Below, one piece after another: positions 50,633 through 59,995 of a DNA stretch of 64,000 bases (position 1 is the stretch's first letter; every line of letters begins with the position of its first letter). This DNA comes from PGZG01 sp046292765 (lineage in GTDB: Bacteria > Pseudomonadota > Gammaproteobacteria > Pseudomonadales > Alcanivoracaceae). A program made the translations under genes and the position numbers. The stretch lies in NCBI GenBank assembly GCA_046292765.1, contig JBKBQA010000006.1, forward strand, positions 124,001 through 188,000, written 5' to 3'. Below the pieces are notes generated by a model. That model was not told the DNA's origin and searched no databases. It saw only the letters and a program-made list of their open reading frames with translations.

Positions 50633-53470
50633 ATGTCATCCCAGTCCGCACTCCGTCGTTTGATCGCCTGTCTGATCTTGCCTGGCCTGTTGGCTCCGTC
50701 ATTGATCAGCGCCCAGGTCTGGCACTTGGTTCACCCTCGCCCAACCCCTGAATCGCTTAGTAGCTGCGTTAAACACGGTAGCGCCTGGTTCGCCGCGGGG
50801 CAGTTTGGCACGGTGCTGCGCAGTCCGGATGGTATTGTTTGGGAAAAGAGCGCGAATCTGATTACGGATTCAGTGAGCCCGCCTCCGGATATCGAGGATG
50901 TGGTCAGTGGTGGCGGCCAGCTGGTGGCGATTTCGCTTATCAGCGCTTACCACAGTAGTGACGGCATCAGCTGGTCAGCCCCGTCGTTGTTTGAGAATGA
51001 CTTCTCCTTTTACGGCCGCGCTGTGATTTATGACGGCAGCCAGTATGTGGTTGCCGGGAACACGATGTCCGGGGACGGCAGGGTCTACACCAGCAGCGAT
51101 GCGCTCAGCTGGACAATGCAAGCGTTGCCGGTCAGCACTCCCGTTCGGGGTATCGCCTTTGATGGCAGTCGCTATGTGGTAGTGGGCCATGGCGGAATGA
51201 TCTACACCAGTGAAAACCTGATCAGCTGGACTGAGCGGACCCCACCATCGGCAGTAGATATCAACTCTGTGGCTTATGGTCCCGCAGGATTTGTTGCAGC
51301 ACCGGCGCTTCCGGGTACGGTATTTACCAGCGAGGACGGGGTTAGCTGGGGCACGGCGTCCATGGCGTCGGGCAGCAGCGGCAATGTGGTGACCTTTGAT
51401 GGACAGCGCTATCTGAATGTTTCCGGGGCGGTGTTCAGCTCCACCGATGGCGCCAGCTGGAGTCAGGTATATAGCCCTGAAAACGGTTTGCTTGTGGGCC
51501 TGTGTGGTGATGGTGCGGGGCGTGCCGTGGTGGTGGGCACTGGTGGCCATGTTGCCAGCTCCATGAATATCAATGGCACGGGCTGGTTGGCACGCACCCC
51601 GTCGCTGTCGCAGCTGATCTCCGTCGCCAGTAATGGCAGCCGCTTTGTTGCGGTAGGGGAGCAGGACACCTTGTTGACCAGTGGCAATGGCGCAAGCTGG
51701 GATGCTGTCGATCTCTCCGTGCTGGGACCTTTTGGTGGTGCGACTATTACGTCGGTTCTATGGCTTGAAGAGCTTTCCCTGTTTGCGGCAGTGCGCGACC
51801 TTAGTCTGTTTACCAGTGACAATGGTATCGACTGGAGTGTGGCCACTCTGCCGGAATCAGGTTCCAGTCTGGCCTGGAGTGGCGAGCGTGCGGTTATTGC
51901 CGGGTCTGAAGGAAAGGTTATCTACAGCGATGATCTTGGCGCTTGGCAATCAGTTGCTATCGATAGTACTGCTCCTCTGGGAGTCCGTTATCTGAATGAT
52001 AGGTTTGTGATCTGGGAGCGCAGTTTCTCTGGTCGATCCTATGTCAGTGTTGACGGTGAATCCTGGACACCGGGCAATGCTGGGGCGTTGAGTCTTGAGC
52101 GCAGTATGGCTTTCGGCAACGGCGTTTATACCACTGGCAAGCGTTACAGCGTGGATGCGTTGAACTGGCAGGTTATTGATAATCAACCAGTAGGTATTGC
52201 TGCTTTGCAATTTGATGGCGAGCGCTTTTTTGGCGTGAATAGCAACACCGGTTCCGGTGCCGATGTGTACAGCAGTGAGGACGGGATTGCCTGGATCACG
52301 GAGGTCACACTGGGAAGTCACGGATTATCAGGTTCCGCGCAAACCAATAATAGCAGTGTGCTGGTGGGTCATGGCGGTGCGATCTACTTTTTCTCGAAGG
52401 TTGAGCTGATTGAAAGTGGCGATAGCACGGGCATGGTTGAGGGCGGCAGTGACAGCTATACCTTCCGGCTTCTGTCTCCGCCGGAGGCGTCGGTAACGGT
52501 AACGCTAGCGGCTGACGCCGACGAGCTGGAGCTGTCAGTTGAGGAGCTGACGTTCACGGTCGATAACTGGAATATTGCCCAGACTGTCACGGTCAGCGTG
52601 GAAGATGATGTGATCAATCAGGGCGACCGGGTGATTACTGTCAGCCATGTTCTGACCAGCGCTGATGCCAATTATGACGGTACTCCCGCGCCAGATGTAG
52701 AAGTCAGTATTTCTGATAACGATATCGCGAATATTGACGCGGATATTCCCGCCACTCTGGTGGTGAGTGAGGCGGGTGCCACCGTTCAGTATTCGTTGGT
52801 GCTGGAGACCGAACCGCTTTCTGATGTGGTGATTACCATCACGCCGGCAGGCCGGCTGCAGGCCAGTACGGCAGCGCTGACCTTTACCCCGTCGAACTGG
52901 AGTAGCGCTCAATCAGTCACATTGAGTGTGATCGATGATGCCATCGCTCAGGGCGACTTGATGCTGTCTGTGACGCATGCAGTGACGAGTGGAGATGCCA
53001 CTTACAATGGCTTCGTTGTGCCACAGGTTACGGTGTCCGTGATCGATAATGATACGGCAAATATTCTTGTGACCAGCGCTGAGGCGTTGGCGGTGAGTGA
53101 GGATGGCCTGACCGACGTTGTCACCTTTGTGCTTGGCAGCGAGCCGACCGCCAATGTCACCGTGACCTTGACGCCGAACGCCCAGCTGCAGGTGTCCCAG
53201 GGGGCGATCGTGTTTACTTCCGCCAACTGGAATGTGCCCGTCAATATCGACATCTCTGCCGTCGATGATGACCAGCGTGAAGGCGATCATACCGGGGTCA
53301 TTGCAGTGGCTGCCAGCAGCGCCGACCCGATATACAACAACTTTCCCCTCGACAGTCTTGAAGTTGATATATCGGACAATGATCAGGTTGGCGGCAAGTC
53401 CAGCGGGTCGTTGGGGTTTGGCGCGCTGATGCTGGTCGGCTTGATGTGGAGACGATCCCGGCGTGAATAA
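50633..53470 (+). CDS. Exported repeat protein with Calx-beta-like domains and GlyGly-CTERM-like tail
   Basis: A 945-aa exported protein. A signal peptide (LIACLILPGLLAPSLISA) is followed by about twelve units of the form S-x-D-G-x-x-W, such as YHSSDGISWS and VFTSEDGVSWG, which suggest a beta-propeller (residues 30-590). Three Calx-beta-like repeats come next (590-915), each with a VTLxxxxxLxxS, FTxxNWN and VSISDND pattern. The C-terminus GGKSSGSLGFGALMLVGLMW ending in RRSRRE matches a GlyGly-CTERM sorting signal. It would be processed by rhombosortase and displayed or secreted. Partner unknown. Confidence 0.85.
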   Translation: MSSQSALRRLIACLILPGLLAPSLISAQVWHLVHPRPTPESLSSCVKHGSAWFAAGQFGTVLRSPDGIVWEKSANLITDSVSPPPDIEDVVSGGGQLVAISLISAYHSSDGISWSAPSLFENDFSFYGRAVIYDGSQYVVAGNTMSGDGRVYTSSDALSWTMQALPVSTPVRGIAFDGSRYVVVGHGGMIYTSENLISWTERTPPSAVDINSVAYGPAGFVAAPALPGTVFTSEDGVSWGTASMASGSSGNVVTFDGQRYLNVSGAVFSSTDGASWSQVYSPENGLLVGLCGDGAGRAVVVGTGGHVASSMNINGTGWLARTPSLSQLISVASNGSRFVAVGEQDTLLTSGNGASWDAVDLSVLGPFGGATITSVLWLEELSLFAAVRDLSLFTSDNGIDWSVATLPESGSSLAWSGERAVIAGSEGKVIYSDDLGAWQSVAIDSTAPLGVRYLNDRFVIWERSFSGRSYVSVDGESWTPGNAGALSLERSMAFGNGVYTTGKRYSVDALNWQVIDNQPVGIAALQFDGERFFGVNSNTGSGADVYSSEDGIAWITEVTLGSHGLSGSAQTNNSSVLVGHGGAIYFFSKVELIESGDSTGMVEGGSDSYTFRLLSPPEASVTVTLAADADELELSVEELTFTVDNWNIAQTVTVSVEDDVINQGDRVITVSHVLTSADANYDGTPAPDVEVSISDNDIANIDADIPATLVVSEAGATVQYSLVLETEPLSDVVITITPAGRLQASTAALTFTPSNWSSAQSVTLSVIDDAIAQGDLMLSVTHAVTSGDATYNGFVVPQVTVSVIDNDTANILVTSAEALAVSEDGLTDVVTFVLGSEPTANVTVTLTPNAQLQVSQGAIVFTSANWNVPVNIDISAVDDDQREGDHTGVIAVAASSADPIYNNFPLDSLEVDISDNDQVGGKSSGSLGFGALMLVGLMWRRSRRE

Positions 53471-53517
53471 TCCGCGCTGGAGGGTATACTCACTGGGTCG
53501 GGCAAAACGGAGTTGCC

Positions 53518-56500
53518 ATGCTTCAGCTGAAATCCTCGCCACCGCGACATGAAGGCCTGATACGGCGGGAACGTTTGCTGCGCAGTATCAGGCAGGATGC
53601 GGCGTGTGTTTGGCTCTATGCCCCAGCAGGGTCCGGCAAGACCAGTCTGCTTGCCGATTACATTGCCTTCTCCGGGCGACCGGTGATCTGGTATCAACTT
53701 GATCGCACCGATGCGGATCCGGTCGCATTCTTTGCCGGTTTCAGCGCTGCGGCCAAGCGCGCTGGTGTTCGCCGTCTTTCGCGTTACAGTGCGGATTATT
53801 CCTGCGATCTGTACGGCTATGGACGAGCCCTGCTGGGTGCTGTGCTAGAGCAGACAGAAGGCGGGGTTCTGCTTGCCTTCGATAATCTGGAATGGTTGCC
53901 GGAAGGTAATGTAGTCCATCAATTGCTGTCTGATCTGGTTGCGTTGCGCCCCGAAGGGGTGCAGTGTCTTGTTGCCTCGCGCAATGAGCCATCCGGTGTC
54001 TGGTTGCCCTTGATCATCAATAATGCTATCTCCTCAATCAGCGCCGATGGGCTCCGCCTGACGGCGGATGAGCTCGCTCGGTTGGCGTCACGGCGTGGTG
54101 ACCAATTGACGCTGACCCGTGAACAGATTGACGAGCTGCTGGCCATTACCGGCGGCTGGGCAGGGGGTTGCATGATAGCTCTTGAGCAGCTCGCTGCCGG
54201 GGGCGCGGCGTGGGCTCTTGATACCGATCAGATATTCCATTTTTTCGCCACTGAAGTGCTGCATCGTACTGACAAGAAGCTACAGGATTTTCTTCTCCGC
54301 ACTTCTGTATTGCTTTCGTTCGATGTCGAGTCTGCCGCAAGAATCAGCGGTGATCGCGATGCTGGGCGCACTTTGCAGTATCTCTATCGAAGGCAGTTGT
54401 TTATCGACCGTCGCGGGTTCGTCAGTCCCCAGTATCAGTACCATCCGCTGTTTCGTCAGTTTCTCGTCGGAACCGCACGGGAGCGTTGGCCGGAGGGCTT
54501 GTTCGATCAATGGGTTGTCGATGCAGTAGCATTGCTTGATGGCAGGGGGCAAGTGCAGGCTGCGCTTGCTCTTGGAGAGGAGTTTGGGAAGTGGTCTTTG
54601 GTGGCAGAACTGATCGCCCGGCATGGTCAGACATTGCTGGGCGAGGGTCAGGCCATGACATTGATCCGTTTGTTGGAGGGTATGCCCCGATCACTGCGCA
54701 CCGGCTATTCCGAGCTGGATTATTGGCATGGTATGGCCCTGTTGTTGACTCGTCCGGGGCAGTCGCGTCATTTTCTTGAGCAGTTCTATCACCGGTTGCA
54801 AGGCGCCAGCCTGCAGCGTCGCTACGATGTCTGGATGTCGGTGGTGCAAACCTATCTGATCGAGTTTGGTTGTTATACCGAACTGGATCGCTGGTTTGAT
54901 GAATTTGAGCTGCTTCAGCGAGAGGGTCGTGTGCGTGGTATGCGCCGGCGCGGGCAGATTCACCTTACCCTGTATGCAGCACTGGCTTTCCGGCGACCGG
55001 ACGATGCTCGCCTTGCTGATCTGGAACGGATACTGAATCGCTATATTTCGCTGATGCCTGATTCGGATGAGCGATTGCTTGTGGCCGGAGCGCTCGCTTT
55101 TTTTGCCGCGATGACCGGCGATACTCAAGCTTTTCGTCGTTACTTGCCAATTCTTCAGCGCGGCATGGTACAAGCTGCACGCACCCCTTTCGCACGCTTG
55201 CTCGCGTCGCTGGTTCACACCATGTACCTGTGGTATGCCGAGGACCCAGGGCGCGGTGAGGCGGCGGCTCAGGCGGGGCTGGCGTTGGCCAGGGAGCTGG
55301 GTATTCACAGTCTCGATTTCATGTTTCTTCTGATGGCGACCTACGCTTGCCATGCTGCGGGTGGGCATGATCGGGCGACTCAGTATTTGCAGAAAATTCC
55401 GCTATCAATAAGTCAGGACCGGCGTACATTCTACGGCAACTATCTTTGGTTGCTGGGGTGGGATGAGCTGTTGCGAGGCCAGTCGCAGGCCGCATTGCGG
55501 TATTTCGCTGCTTGTACCGACATGGCAGAAGAGGTGGGTATGCCCTACGCCACCTGTCAGGCTTGGTACGGTCGCGCTCAGGCGGCGCTTCTCTGCGGTG
55601 ATTTTGATACGGCGCGCCATGCTGCACAGCGGAGTCTGTTGCTGGCAGAGCGGTATGGGTTTCGGCCATTCCGGACGCTTAGTCTGTTAACGGCCACCGA
55701 TATTGCCGAGCAAGCTGGAGACCTGCACCATGCCAAAGAGTCCTTGCAACGAGCGCTGATCCATATGCGCGATGATCAGTTGCCGTATCTTCCTTATTGG
55801 CAGTCATCTTCTATAGCGAAACTGCTGTCGTTTGCGCTTGAGCATAATGTTGTTCCTGCTTATGCCAGAGAGCTAACCACCCTGCGCCGGTTACCCTGTC
55901 CGTCGGGCAAGGAAAACCTGTGGCCTTGGCAGCTGCAAATCTCGGTACTGGGTGAGTTTCGCATTGTTGTGGCAGGTCAGAGCATGACTCTTTCACGGCG
56001 TCTGCCACAGAAGCCCCTCGCACTACTGTCACTGCTGATCTGCGAGCGGCGCCCCAGAGCGTTGGCCGAACTGGCGTTGATCCTCTGGCCTGATGTCGCT
56101 GACAGTAGAGCACAGGCGGCATTGAAAACCACTCTGGCGCGGTTGCGCCGTCTGATCGGTAGCGAGGCCATCCGTTTACAGCGAGGTCGGCTCGCGCTTG
56201 ATTCCTCGCTATGTAGGGTTGACTGGTGGCATTTGCAGGATTTGCCGCTTGATGGGTGGAAGCTGGCGTTGGACATGTGGAGTGACCGTATGTTTGCCGG
56301 CTTTCGCGATATGGAATGGCTCGACGAGTGCCGGTCGCAGATGCGGTTGCGATTGGCGCAGATGTTTCTGCGCGGTTTGAGAACTGCGCAGCAAAGCGCC
56401 GACACCGGCAGTGTTGAGCGACTGGCCAACGTGCTGCTGGCAGATGATCCCACCTGTGAACCGGCCTGGCGGGCCTTGATCCAAATGCACCTGCAATCCA

Positions 56501-56613
56501 ATGATCAGGTCCTGGCGCGAAAGGTGCTGGAACGGTGCAATGCGGTGCTGGAAAAAGAGCTTGGCGTGGGGCCAAGTGCGGAAACGCTGGCGCTGCTGAC
56601 GACGCAAGGCTGA
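53518..56613 (+). CDS. MalT-like NTPase regulator with C-terminal BTAD domain
   Basis: A 1031-aa transcriptional regulator. The N-terminal NTPase has Walker A APAGSGKTS at residues 36-44 and resembles MalT/LuxR-large STAND proteins. A TPR-like helical middle (about 330-790) follows. The C-terminus has an OmpR-type winged helix from about 806 (LGEFRIVVAG, RRLPQKPLALLSLL) and a BTAD-like helical bundle to the end. There is no LuxR-type HTH. It starts 48 bases after the exported protein, with GGAG upstream, so the two are likely co-expressed and it may control that gene. Confidence 0.85.
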   Translation: MLQLKSSPPRHEGLIRRERLLRSIRQDAACVWLYAPAGSGKTSLLADYIAFSGRPVIWYQLDRTDADPVAFFAGFSAAAKRAGVRRLSRYSADYSCDLYGYGRALLGAVLEQTEGGVLLAFDNLEWLPEGNVVHQLLSDLVALRPEGVQCLVASRNEPSGVWLPLIINNAISSISADGLRLTADELARLASRRGDQLTLTREQIDELLAITGGWAGGCMIALEQLAAGGAAWALDTDQIFHFFATEVLHRTDKKLQDFLLRTSVLLSFDVESAARISGDRDAGRTLQYLYRRQLFIDRRGFVSPQYQYHPLFRQFLVGTARERWPEGLFDQWVVDAVALLDGRGQVQAALALGEEFGKWSLVAELIARHGQTLLGEGQAMTLIRLLEGMPRSLRTGYSELDYWHGMALLLTRPGQSRHFLEQFYHRLQGASLQRRYDVWMSVVQTYLIEFGCYTELDRWFDEFELLQREGRVRGMRRRGQIHLTLYAALAFRRPDDARLADLERILNRYISLMPDSDERLLVAGALAFFAAMTGDTQAFRRYLPILQRGMVQAARTPFARLLASLVHTMYLWYAEDPGRGEAAAQAGLALARELGIHSLDFMFLLMATYACHAAGGHDRATQYLQKIPLSISQDRRTFYGNYLWLLGWDELLRGQSQAALRYFAACTDMAEEVGMPYATCQAWYGRAQAALLCGDFDTARHAAQRSLLLAERYGFRPFRTLSLLTATDIAEQAGDLHHAKESLQRALIHMRDDQLPYLPYWQSSSIAKLLSFALEHNVVPAYARELTTLRRLPCPSGKENLWPWQLQISVLGEFRIVVAGQSMTLSRRLPQKPLALLSLLICERRPRALAELALILWPDVADSRAQAALKTTLARLRRLIGSEAIRLQRGRLALDSSLCRVDWWHLQDLPLDGWKLALDMWSDRMFAGFRDMEWLDECRSQMRLRLAQMFLRGLRTAQQSADTGSVERLANVLLADDPTCEPAWRALIQMHLQSNDQVLARKVLERCNAVLEKELGVGPSAETLALLTTQG

Positions 56614-56618
56614 GCCGC

Positions 56619-57167
56619 TCACTGCTGCGGCGCGTACAGGGTCTCAAGCGGGCATTCGGTGGTCTCTCCGTCGGCGTGAGTAATGTAGAACATGCCCTCG
56701 CTAACCATCACTTGCCAGGTGACCTGGCGTGGCAAGCCTGCGACAAGCTGTTTTATGACATCCCATGGGACTTGCTGCACGATCACGCCGTCGAGCTGAC
56801 GGATTGCTGGCCCCTGCTTTTGCCACCACACCGATTGACTGCGTAGATAACCCAGCACCGATACCTTGCGGGCCCGGCGTGCCGCTTTCTTCAGCCGCTC
56901 GGGTTCTGGTTCGCCGACTTCGATCCAGTGCACCACGTCACCGCTGTCATCGTGTAGCCAAAGATCCGCTTCCTCCGGGTTAGACAGGCCCTTGCCAAAG
57001 ATCAGCCGTTCATCCGCATGTATACACCAGGCCAGCACCCGGGCCACCATCCGCTCCGCCGTCTCCGACGGGTGTCGGGCCACCTTGAGTGAGTAGCTGC
57101 CGTACAGGTTGCGGTCCTGATCGGCCAGGTCGATACGAAATACGTATAGGGTGGCGCCCGTTGCCAT
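56619..57167 (-). CDS. yaeQ: YaeQ family protein
   Basis: A 182-aa protein matching YaeQ end to end: LYVFRIDLADQDRNLYGSYS at the N-terminus, ETAERMVARVLAWC, then HWIEVGEPEPERLKKAARRA and DGVIVQQVPWDVI. The fold is related to restriction-endonuclease-like nucleases with an Asp/Glu/Lys core. Its role in the cell is unproven; a link to transcription elongation was proposed from a RfaH-suppressor screen. It is monocistronic and convergent with the BTAD regulator. Confidence 0.93.
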   Translation of the reverse strand: MATGATLYVFRIDLADQDRNLYGSYSLKVARHPSETAERMVARVLAWCIHADERLIFGKGLSNPEEADLWLHDDSGDVVHWIEVGEPEPERLKKAARRARKVSVLGYLRSQSVWWQKQGPAIRQLDGVIVQQVPWDVIKQLVAGLPRQVTWQVMVSEGMFYITHADGETTECPLETLYAPQQ

Positions 57168-57234
57168 AGTAATAAAACCTTATAAAGCAATGGATTGGTA
57201 CTGTGGTATCAGAGAGCCCTGTGTTGTCCGGTCA

Positions 57235-57256
57235 AGCGTGACCGCGTGGTCACGCT
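57235..57256. promoter_or_regulatory. 22-bp palindrome between divergent genes
   Basis: AGCGTGACC at 57235-57243 is perfectly inverted as GGTCACGCT at 57248-57256 around GCGT. It lies 67 bases upstream of yaeQ and 72 bases before the exported hydrolase, midway between the two divergent genes. It looks like an operator for one or both; no regulator gene is adjacent. Confidence 0.55.
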
Positions 57257-57328
57257 AGTCTTTCCCGGTCCCGCACAGAGCCGTGAATTGCTGGCGGCAA
57301 CCATAACAACACAGGGAAGCGCACGCGA

Positions 57329-58504
57329 ATGAAAACTCTCTCACTGATTCTGCTGATACTGCTGGCACCGATGGTTGGCGCCCAGACTCTGGTAATGCAG
57401 ACCCCTACCGGTACGGTTATTCATGACACCGTGTCCTTCAATGGTGCTGTGTACAGCGGTGACTGGTACCTGCCGAATGGACCAGCTATCGGCGCTGTCT
57501 ACTTGCAGCATGGTTTCACCCGCGGTGGTGGCAATTACCGTGATCTCGGTGTTGCGCTGATGAATCAGGGCATGCTGGTGCTCAGCATCAACGCGCCCAT
57601 GACGGGCGGCAATGCGGACCTGGCTGTGCGCGTCGCCGATGTGCTGGCGAGCAATCCACCGTCGCCGCCGGATGGTCGCCCCTTTCCTGCGCAGCTGGTG
57701 CTGTCTGGTCACTCCGCTGGTGGCTTGCATGTCAGTCTGATTGCGGAGCGGCTGGTGCAAACCGGGCAGGCAGGCAATTTGCGCGGGTTGGTGTTGCTTG
57801 ATCCGGTGAATGCCTTCGGGCCGTTCGGTCGTACCATGGATGCGTTGGCGCCTACGGCAATTCCGGTCAGGGCCGTGACGGCCAATGGCTCACTGTGCAA
57901 TACCTTCAACGATACCCAGAGCGCGCTGCGAAATCTGCCGCGCCAGTATGTTGGTATCAAGCTCACCGACCGTTCCACCCATGTGGATTCGGAGGGACAC
58001 AATACCGACATCGTCGCTCAGATTGCCTGCGGTTTTCCGGTCAATCGCAATATCGTTGCGCTGCATGATTTTGCTGTGGCCTGGGCCAAAGACATGCTTG
58101 ATGGTGGTTACAGTGTCGAGTTCTATCCCGGAGGCGCTCGCGTCAATGCGCTGCTTAATGCGGAGCAGGCACGTCTGATCAAGGACGCCACCGGAGCCTG
58201 GAGTACGGTACTTCAGGAAACCATCGGCGGCAGCATTTACTCGGAGCGACGCTACACGGTAACCGTGCCGGATCTGGCCGTGGGACAGGTTGAGCTCAGC
58301 ACCCGAGGTGGCAGTGGCCGGGCCGATATTTACGTTCGCCGCAACGGTGAGGCGTCGGTATGGAATTACGATTGCCGCTCCACCGGCTCGGGCACCCACG
58401 AAACCTGCACGTTGTTTGGCCCCGGTAGCTATCAGGTGATGGTACGGGCAGGATTCTGGGGCTATTCCGGAGTGACGCTCAAGGCGCGCTATTTCGAGTA
58501 TTGA
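57329..58504 (+). CDS. Exported alpha/beta hydrolase with C-terminal PPC-like domain
   Basis: A 391-aa secreted protein. Signal peptide MKTLSLILLILLAPMVGAQ; hydrolase domain with HGFTRGGGNY and the nucleophile Ser129 in LSGHSAGG, probable His in HVDSEGHNTD. From about 300 to the end it has a PPC-type (pre-peptidase C-terminal) beta domain with RADIYVRRNGEASVWNYDCR and CTLFGPGSYQVMVRA. It is probably a secreted esterase or lipase. A hairpin at 58512-58537 follows the stop. Confidence 0.85.
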   Translation: MKTLSLILLILLAPMVGAQTLVMQTPTGTVIHDTVSFNGAVYSGDWYLPNGPAIGAVYLQHGFTRGGGNYRDLGVALMNQGMLVLSINAPMTGGNADLAVRVADVLASNPPSPPDGRPFPAQLVLSGHSAGGLHVSLIAERLVQTGQAGNLRGLVLLDPVNAFGPFGRTMDALAPTAIPVRAVTANGSLCNTFNDTQSALRNLPRQYVGIKLTDRSTHVDSEGHNTDIVAQIACGFPVNRNIVALHDFAVAWAKDMLDGGYSVEFYPGGARVNALLNAEQARLIKDATGAWSTVLQETIGGSIYSERRYTVTVPDLAVGQVELSTRGGSGRADIYVRRNGEASVWNYDCRSTGSGTHETCTLFGPGSYQVMVRAGFWGYSGVTLKARYFEY

Positions 58505-58511
58505 GTTGCCG

Positions 58512-58537
58512 GGCGTGCCGGAGTTATCCGGCACGCC
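58512..58537. terminator. Hairpin between convergent genes
   Basis: GGCGTGCCGG at 58512-58521 pairs perfectly with 58528-58537 around AGTTAT. It starts eight bases after the hydrolase stop and ends 13 bases before the convergent hotdog gene. The stem is strong but only TT follows on the plus strand. Confidence 0.6.
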
Positions 58538-58549
58538 TTGGCCTCGACG

Positions 58550-59020
58550 CTACTTCGCCGGTTTTTCCGAAACATACAACATGATCACCCCTTCGACGAC
58601 GACCGTGCCGTCATCGCGATAGGCCTTCACCGTCACGGGCAGATCGCCCGGCTTCCAGTCTTCCGGGTTCGCCTCCGCCGTCACGCGGATACTGGTGGTG
58701 GCCTTGGCGGTGTAGTTCAAGTTCATGCCTTTCGGGATCCAGCGCAGATGTTTCGGAATCGAGGCTTCGGCGAGGGCGCCCATGGCCATTTCCAGACCGT
58801 TGCAAATGGCGATGACATGGACGGTGCCGATATGGTTTTCCACCGCACGGCGCTTCGGAAATTGCACTTCACAGAAGTTCGGCCGCAGCTCGGTCACCGT
58901 CGGTTTGATGGTGGCGAAGTAGGGGGCCTTGCGAGCAAAAATGGCCGAGAACAGCTTCTTGCCCAGCGGCAGGTTGCCGACCTTGGCGTACATATCCAGT
59001 AGATAATTACCCTGACTCAC
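58550..59020 (-). CDS. DUF4442 hotdog-fold thioesterase-like protein
   Basis: A 156-aa hotdog protein of the DUF4442/YiiD C-terminal-like group. The pattern is AVENHIGTVHVIAICNGLEMAMG, where the N-H-x-x-x-x-H segment forms the active-site region, then IPKHLRWIPKGMNLNY and a final strand VVVEGVIMLYV. The start is GTG with AGGAG upstream. Acyl-CoA thioesterase activity is a family expectation only. The gene stands alone, convergent with the secreted hydrolase. Confidence 0.85.
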   Translation of the reverse strand: MSQGNYLLDMYAKVGNLPLGKKLFSAIFARKAPYFATIKPTVTELRPNFCEVQFPKRRAVENHIGTVHVIAICNGLEMAMGALAEASIPKHLRWIPKGMNLNYTAKATTSIRVTAEANPEDWKPGDLPVTVKAYRDDGTVVVEGVIMLYVSEKPAK

Positions 59021-59180
59021 GGTGGTTCTCCTCTAGCGGCGTGAAAGGCCGCTATTCTGGGCTGTTGCGGCGTTTTGGGGAAGCACGACTGTCCGGAATC
59101 CGCCGGCGCTGGCGCCAATCGGTCATGGGGCTGGCGGGTTGGTGTTGCTAGAATGCGCGCCGCCCCGACGGAGCCCTGCC

Positions 59181-59990
59181 ATGACCGAATGCCTCTATCA
59201 TCGAATCGATAACGTCTTTAATCCGACGCCGGTGGCGGGCAGTCCCTGGCATCCGTCCCTGTTACACGGTGGAGCGGTGTCTGCTCTGTTTGGTCTGGTG
59301 ATCGACGAGCAGGCCCGCAACTGGCCGGGCTTTATCGTCAACCGCATCACCATGAACCTGCTGCGGCCGGTGCCGATGCAGCCACTCACCGTTCGCTGCC
59401 AGTGGTTACGGGAGGGCAATCGCCTACGGTTGCTTGAGGTGGATATTCTCGACGACGACCGTTTGGTGGCGCGGGCCGAAGCGCTGTTACAGAAGCAGTC
59501 GCCGGTGGTGTTGCCCGACTATGCCCCTCGCCCCGCCGTTGCGCCCGCAGGGCCGGAAGGTTTGCCGGAGTTCGACATTCAGGCGTTTCTGGATGCCAAG
59601 GGTCTGCCCATTCCGGAGGGCTTTCACACCCGGGTTCAGGTGCGCGAGGTGACGCCCTGGGACGAGAAAGGGGCGGCCACAGGCTGGATTCGTGTGCCGG
59701 TAGACATTGTGGCGGGTGTGGCGCTGACACCGCTAAGTCGGGTCTGCATGGTATCGGATCTGGGTAACGGCACCGGGCAGTTGAACCTCGGCGCAGGTGT
59801 GGGCTGCATCAATGCCGACATTACTCTGGCGCTGTTCCGTTATCCGCTATCGGAATGGATCTGCCTGAGCTCGAATGCGCAGTTGTCAGCGCACGGGTGC
59901 GGCGTGGTGGCGACCCGGCTGTATGACAGCGAAGGCGCCATTGGCCATGTGTTACAAAGCGTCCAGACCAATGGCGAGTTTCGCGGCTGA
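59181..59990 (+). CDS. Double-hotdog thioesterase-family protein
   Basis: A 269-aa protein with two hotdog units, of the acyl-CoA thioesterase (TesB-like, 4HBT_3) type. The first has LLHGGAVSALFGLVIDEQ and ITMNLLRPVPMQPL; the second has AGVALTPLSRVCMVSDLGNG and INADITLALFRYP. GGAG eight bases upstream supports the start at 59181; the frame extends 42 bases further. It would hydrolyse acyl-CoA in the cytoplasm. It is followed by a convergent barrel gene. Confidence 0.87.
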   Translation: MTECLYHRIDNVFNPTPVAGSPWHPSLLHGGAVSALFGLVIDEQARNWPGFIVNRITMNLLRPVPMQPLTVRCQWLREGNRLRLLEVDILDDDRLVARAEALLQKQSPVVLPDYAPRPAVAPAGPEGLPEFDIQAFLDAKGLPIPEGFHTRVQVREVTPWDEKGAATGWIRVPVDIVAGVALTPLSRVCMVSDLGNGTGQLNLGAGVGCINADITLALFRYPLSEWICLSSNAQLSAHGCGVVATRLYDSEGAIGHVLQSVQTNGEFRG

Positions 59991-59995
59991 ATTGT

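Noticed and set aside
59034..59054. Seven-base hairpin TAGCGGC/GCCGCTA upstream of the DUF4442 gene
   Set aside because: Short, overlaps the upstream region of one gene only, and such stems are expected by chance in GC-rich DNA.
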